Below are positions 8,477-10,417 of a stretch of DNA of 10,417 nt, piece by piece (positions within the stretch are counted from its first letter, which is position 1; each line of letters opens with the position of its first letter). The DNA is from Planctomycetia bacterium (GTDB lineage: Bacteria; Planctomycetota; Phycisphaerae; Phycisphaerales; SM1A02). The position numbers and the translations under genes were made by a program. The stretch lies in contig SYPI01000045.1 of assembly GCA_005804005.1 (NCBI GenBank), positions 1-10,417 on the forward strand. Reading direction: 5' to 3'. The notes beneath the pieces are model-generated. The model ran no database searches and was not told the origin of the DNA. It saw only the letters and a list, made by a program, of their open reading frames with translations.

Positions 8477-8477
8477 A
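8472..8477 (-). promoter_or_regulatory. Possible -10 element of the tkt operon
   Basis: TATTAT read on the minus strand from 8477 to 8472 matches TATAAT at 5 of 6 positions and lies over the plus-strand -10. Initiation would fall near 8465, giving a short leader that contains the tkt ribosome binding site. No -35 match is seen at a normal spacing, so this is a weaker call than the plus-strand promoter. Confidence 0.35.
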
Positions 8478-8485
8478 GCCAAGCA

Positions 8486-8491
8486 GGGAGG
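8486..8491 (+). promoter_or_regulatory. Ribosome binding site of the secreted orphan gene
   Basis: GGGAGG, 6 bases before ATG 8498. It supports this start and that the open frame is a real gene. Confidence 0.75.
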
Positions 8492-8497
8492 ACACCC

Positions 8498-9175
8498 ATG
8501 ACCACTCATCGAGCACCCGGAAACCCACGCTCATTCACGACTCCGCCCCTCTCCGTTGGCGCCAGTCTGGTCGCGGCGGCGGCTCTGGTGGCGGGCGCCG
8601 CTGGTCAGGATTCGACCTACTCCACGCCTGGGCCGCCGCGGCAGGCCGACCCGGCCCAACTCCCGCAGGGCGTTGGCTACGGCGGCGTGCCAGCAATCGT
8701 GAACTCTCTGGCGCTGGAGTCATCAGCCGGGCAGGATCCGCAGGTTCACTACCACCTCTGGCCCAGCGCCAGCGCGAGCAACGCGCCTGCCAGGGCCGGT
8801 GCGCCTGCCGGAGCTGGCGCGCCCGCCGGCGCTCATGCGCCCGCTGCACAAGGAGCACCCGCTGGTGCACCCCCCACCGACAACAACGCGAAGCCGTTCT
8901 CTCCCTATTCCGGCGAGTCGTTCACCCAACCCATCCCGCAGCAGAGTTGGAACTGGCACTACTACGGTGCGGGAGTGGTGCCACCCGGCGCGCCGCCAGC
9001 AGCCAACGCCGCACCGACCGACGCGCCCCCAGGCGATTACCACATCCACAACTACGCCGGCTCTGAGGGGTACATCCCATCGATCGACAACCCGGCTTAT
9101 GGCAGCGGCGCGTTCATCGGAAACTGGGACCCTTACGCCTTCGGCGGTCAGGGCTACATTCAGGGATTCGACTGA
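8498..9175 (+). CDS. Secreted Ala/Pro/Gly-rich protein of unknown function
   Basis: I do not recognise this 225-residue protein. It is supported as a gene by a good promoter and ribosome binding site. The N-terminus has basic residues, then a hydrophobic segment (about 19-35) ending AGAAGQ, consistent with a Sec signal peptide cut near residue 34-35. The mature part holds a low-complexity run of GAPAG-type units (about 97-126) and is rich in Tyr, Trp, His, Asn and Gly. Three short aromatic/histidine motifs recur: VHYHLWP (83-89), NWHYYGAG (152-159) and YHIHNYAG (181-188). The last 45 residues are Gly/Tyr-rich (YGSGAF, FGGQGYIQGF). There are no cysteines and no membrane segment after the signal. 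A surface, matrix or metal-contacting structural role is conceivable but unproven. No intrinsic terminator follows on the plus strand. Confidence 0.75.
   Translation: MTTHRAPGNPRSFTTPPLSVGASLVAAAALVAGAAGQDSTYSTPGPPRQADPAQLPQGVGYGGVPAIVNSLALESSAGQDPQVHYHLWPSASASNAPARAGAPAGAGAPAGAHAPAAQGAPAGAPPTDNNAKPFSPYSGESFTQPIPQQSWNWHYYGAGVVPPGAPPAANAAPTDAPPGDYHIHNYAGSEGYIPSIDNPAYGSGAFIGNWDPYAFGGQGYIQGFD
8786..8875 (+). repeat. In-frame low-complexity GAPAG repeat inside the secreted orphan
   Basis: About 30 codons encode a degenerate Gly-Ala-Pro-Ala unit, recognisable as GAPAGAGAPAGAHAPA followed by GAPAGAPP. The copies vary at codon level (gcgcctgcc, gcgcccgcc, gcacccgct), so the run is not a freshly expanded DNA repeat. 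It probably forms a flexible extended linker between the two halves of the mature protein. Confidence 0.65.
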
Positions 9176-9181
9176 TCGGCC

Positions 9182-9197
9182 GCCAGCCACCGCTGGC
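9182..9197 (+). other. Small hairpin after the secreted orphan gene
   Basis: GCCAGC (9182-9187) and GCTGGC (9192-9197) pair perfectly around a CACC loop, 7 bases after the stop codon. No T-run follows on either strand, so it is not a canonical intrinsic terminator; it could protect the 3' end of the transcript. Confidence 0.4.
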
Positions 9198-9213
9198 AAC
9201 TCCAGAACTCAAC

Positions 9214-9261
9214 AAAAAAAAGCGCCGGGCGGCTTCCCCACGATGAAGCCTGCCACGGCGC
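9214..9261 (-). terminator. Strong rho-independent terminator, minus strand
   Basis: Read on the minus strand, a 15-base-pair stem is formed by 9261-9245 and 9236-9222: GCGCCG with CGGCGC, GCC with GGC, and GGCTTC with GAAGCC, with single bulged bases at 9255 and 9251 and an 8-base loop (9237-9244). Eight T follow immediately (9221-9214). It ends transcription coming from the 9450 region or from the sugar isomerase gene at 9520. It is not a terminator in the plus direction, because no T-run lies on that side. Confidence 0.88.
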
Positions 9262-9446
9262 CCTGGTGGGGAGAGCAGGCGCTGGGGGAACGTGCCGCGC
9301 TGTGGCGACGCGCCGTGAGGCGCACCGCAAAGCTGTTCCCCTGTCCGGTTGCTGGCTGCGACATCTCGGTAGGGAGAGGGGTCGCGCTTCCAGGCCGGAC
9401 GGCCCGAACGGCCGCCAAGGGATGACGGCCCACTCCTCTCCCGCAG
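9214..9446 (-). ncRNA. Candidate structured small RNA of about 230 nt, family not recognised
   Basis: This protein-free stretch between two genes can fold as a compact series of helices on the minus strand. They are GGGAGAGG with CCTCTCCC (9442-9435 with 9379-9372), enclosing a CGGCC/GGCCG hairpin (9414-9410 with 9404-9400); GGGGAAC with GTTCCCC (9341-9335 with 9291-9285), enclosing a GCGCC/GGCGC hairpin with a TCAC loop (9323-9319 with 9314-9310); and the terminator stem. A promoter-like pair lies just upstream (9452-9479). I checked by eye for RNase P, tmRNA and SRP RNA signatures and saw none. 6S RNA is not excluded, but no diagnostic feature is visible. It may instead be the processed 3' untranslated end of the isomerase transcript. 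The 5' end is inferred from the promoter guess. Confidence 0.5.
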
Positions 9447-9451
9447 AAATG

Positions 9452-9479
9452 ATCCTAGCCCGAGGGCACCCCGGCGCAA
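9452..9479 (-). promoter_or_regulatory. Possible promoter of the structured RNA
   Basis: On the minus strand TTGCGC (9479-9474) and TAGGAT (9457-9452) are separated by 16 bases. The -10 matches consensus at 4 of 6 and the -35 at only 3 of 6, so this is a weak match. It would start RNA near 9445, directly before the GGGAGAGG strand of the first helix. The position is what makes it worth noting. Confidence 0.3.
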
Positions 9480-9508
9480 GGTGATTCACCGAGTTTTGGC
9501 TGCGCCGG
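9471..9508. repeat. Inverted repeat between the sugar isomerase gene and the structured RNA
   Basis: CCGGCGCA (9471-9478) and TGCGCCGG (9501-9508) are perfect 8-base inverted copies 22 bases apart. Inside them lies the dyad GGTGATTCACC (9480-9490). No T-run follows on either strand. It could be a stabilising or processing hairpin at the 3' end of the isomerase mRNA, or an operator next to the putative promoter at 9452-9479. Confidence 0.4.
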
Positions 9509-9519
9509 CGAAATGAAAC

Positions 9520-10395
9520 TCAGACCACCGAACAACGGGCTATCGCGTCGGACAAGGAGGCGATCGGATCTCGCCGCGGAATGAACTCCTGAGCGAAGAA
9601 TCCGCTGTAACCGCTGGCGACCAGCGCCCGGCAAATCGCCGGGTAATTCAACTCCTGCGAGTCATCAATCTCAGCGCGTCCGGGCACACCGCCAGTGTGG
9701 AAGTGCGCGATCGCCCAAAGGTTGTCCGTCATGGTGCGGATGACATCGCCTTCCATGACCTGCATGTGATAGATGTCATAAAGCAGCCGAAATCGGTCGC
9801 TGCCGACGCGCTTTACCAATTCCACTCCCCAGGGAGTGCGATCGCACATGTAGCCGTGGTGATCGACCTTGCTGTTGAGCAGTTCCATCACGATGGTCAC
9901 CCCCTGATCCTCGGCTATCGGGGTCACCATTTGCAGCGCGGTGGCGCAGTTCGCCAAGCCATCATCGTCCGACACCGCGCCACGATTGCCGCTGAAGACG
10001 ATGAGGTTTGGAATGCCAGCTTCCTTCACCAGCGGAATGAGGCGCTCGCACTGCACCGCGAAAGCTGCATGATTCGCCGGGTTGTTGAGCCCATCGCCAA
10101 TCTTAGTTGGCCCGTTGGCCACCGCGCATTGCAGGCCGTGAGCGGCCACAATCGGCCACTCTTTTTCGCCGAGCAGTTCGATGGAGGCATAGCCCAGTGG
10201 CTTCACCTTCGCGCACAACTCGTCCAACGGAATGCCCGAGTAGCACCAGCGGCAGAGGCTGTGCTTCAGTTTTCCCGGCGCCTTCGCGGTGCTGCCCTGC
10301 GAGGGACGGGTGAAAGTCCCAGCCGATGCCGGTGCGGCCAGCTTCGCCGCACCAACAGCCATCGTCGAAGCGGCAAGAAACTCACGGCGGTCCAT
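9520..10395 (-). CDS. Tat-exported sugar isomerase/epimerase, hydroxypyruvate isomerase-like TIM barrel
   Basis: A 291-residue member of the AP-endonuclease-2 / xylose-isomerase-like TIM-barrel superfamily, closest in pattern to hydroxypyruvate isomerase (Hyi). The barrel runs from about residue 43 to the end. Likely metal ligands are E171 (IVMELLN), D207 and H210 (LYDIYHMQ), H231 or H233 (AHFHTGG) and E270 (FFAQEFIP); VPGRAEIDD (237-245) is the usual Hyi-type loop. The N-terminus MDRREFLAAS has a twin-arginine signature (RREFL, 3-7), a hydrophobic stretch, and an ASA cleavage site after residue 25, so the folded, metal-loaded protein is probably exported. The actual substrate in the periplasm is unknown and the name hydroxypyruvate isomerase should be taken as family only. 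No strong ribosome binding site precedes ATG 10395, which lies 22 bases from the window edge, so its operon context is not visible. Confidence 0.88.
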   Translation of the reverse strand: MDRREFLAASTMAVGAAKLAAPASAGTFTRPSQGSTAKAPGKLKHSLCRWCYSGIPLDELCAKVKPLGYASIELLGEKEWPIVAAHGLQCAVANGPTKIGDGLNNPANHAAFAVQCERLIPLVKEAGIPNLIVFSGNRGAVSDDDGLANCATALQMVTPIAEDQGVTIVMELLNSKVDHHGYMCDRTPWGVELVKRVGSDRFRLLYDIYHMQVMEGDVIRTMTDNLWAIAHFHTGGVPGRAEIDDSQELNYPAICRALVASGYSGFFAQEFIPRRDPIASLSDAIARCSVV

Positions 10396-10417
10396 CGGTG
10401 CACTATCGCGTCAATGC

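Noticed and set aside
9214..9446. RNase P RNA, tmRNA or SRP RNA
   Set aside because: The RNase P GAGGAAAGTCC-type core, a tmRNA tag frame with CCA end, and the SRP GGAAGCAGC-type loop were not found on the minus strand, and the length of about 230 nt does not suit RNase P.
9114..9489. Overlapping minus-strand open frames of 74-121 codons in the 9176-9519 gap
   Set aside because: They run through the terminator stem or into the orphan gene, have no ribosome binding site and give Arg/Pro/Ser-rich products; the region is better explained as structured RNA.

Overview
This is a GC-rich bacterial window with long spurious antisense ORFs, tight gene packing and a mix of central metabolic and secreted proteins. 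A periplasmic Tat-type TIM-barrel protein starting MDRREFL, a small Ala/Pro/Gly-rich secreted orphan, and classical menaquinone genes next to glycogen-type carbohydrate metabolism all fit Planctomycetota, perhaps Phycisphaerae. This placement rests on protein style only and is moderate-confidence; no rRNA or marker gene is present.

Layout. Positions 1-2779 (minus strand) hold a menF-menD pair: isochorismate synthase followed, through a 4-base ATGA overlap, by SEPHCHC synthase, which runs off the left edge at its thiamine-diphosphate GD motif. Divergent from it, after only 54 bases, is a cytoplasmic glycoside hydrolase family 15 glucoamylase-like enzyme (2834-4870, plus). It converges, with a 16-base gap, on a minus-strand operon covering 8449-4887: transketolase (tkt), ribose-5-phosphate isomerase B (rpiB, GTGA overlap with tkt) and an exported FKBP-type peptidyl-prolyl isomerase that carries two PepSY-like repeats. 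A 48-base divergent promoter region separates tkt from an unrecognised secreted protein on the plus strand (8498-9175).

From 9176 to 9519 there is no protein gene, but the minus strand reads as a well-structured RNA ending in a very strong intrinsic terminator (15 base pairs, then eight U). This is either an independent small RNA of about 230 nt or a long structured 3' end of the gene upstream of it. That gene, 9520-10395 (minus), is a Tat-exported sugar isomerase/epimerase of the hydroxypyruvate isomerase-like TIM-barrel family.

Functionally, transketolase and RpiB form part of the non-oxidative pentose phosphate pathway, which supplies erythrose-4-phosphate for chorismate. Chorismate is the substrate MenF draws on, although the two operons are separate. 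The most interesting items are the structured RNA at 9214-9446, the PepSY-PepSY-FKBP architecture, the symmetric shared -10 element at 8471-8477 and the orphan secreted protein. I found no mobile element, CRISPR array, tRNA or rRNA, and nothing that amounts to a new multi-gene system.
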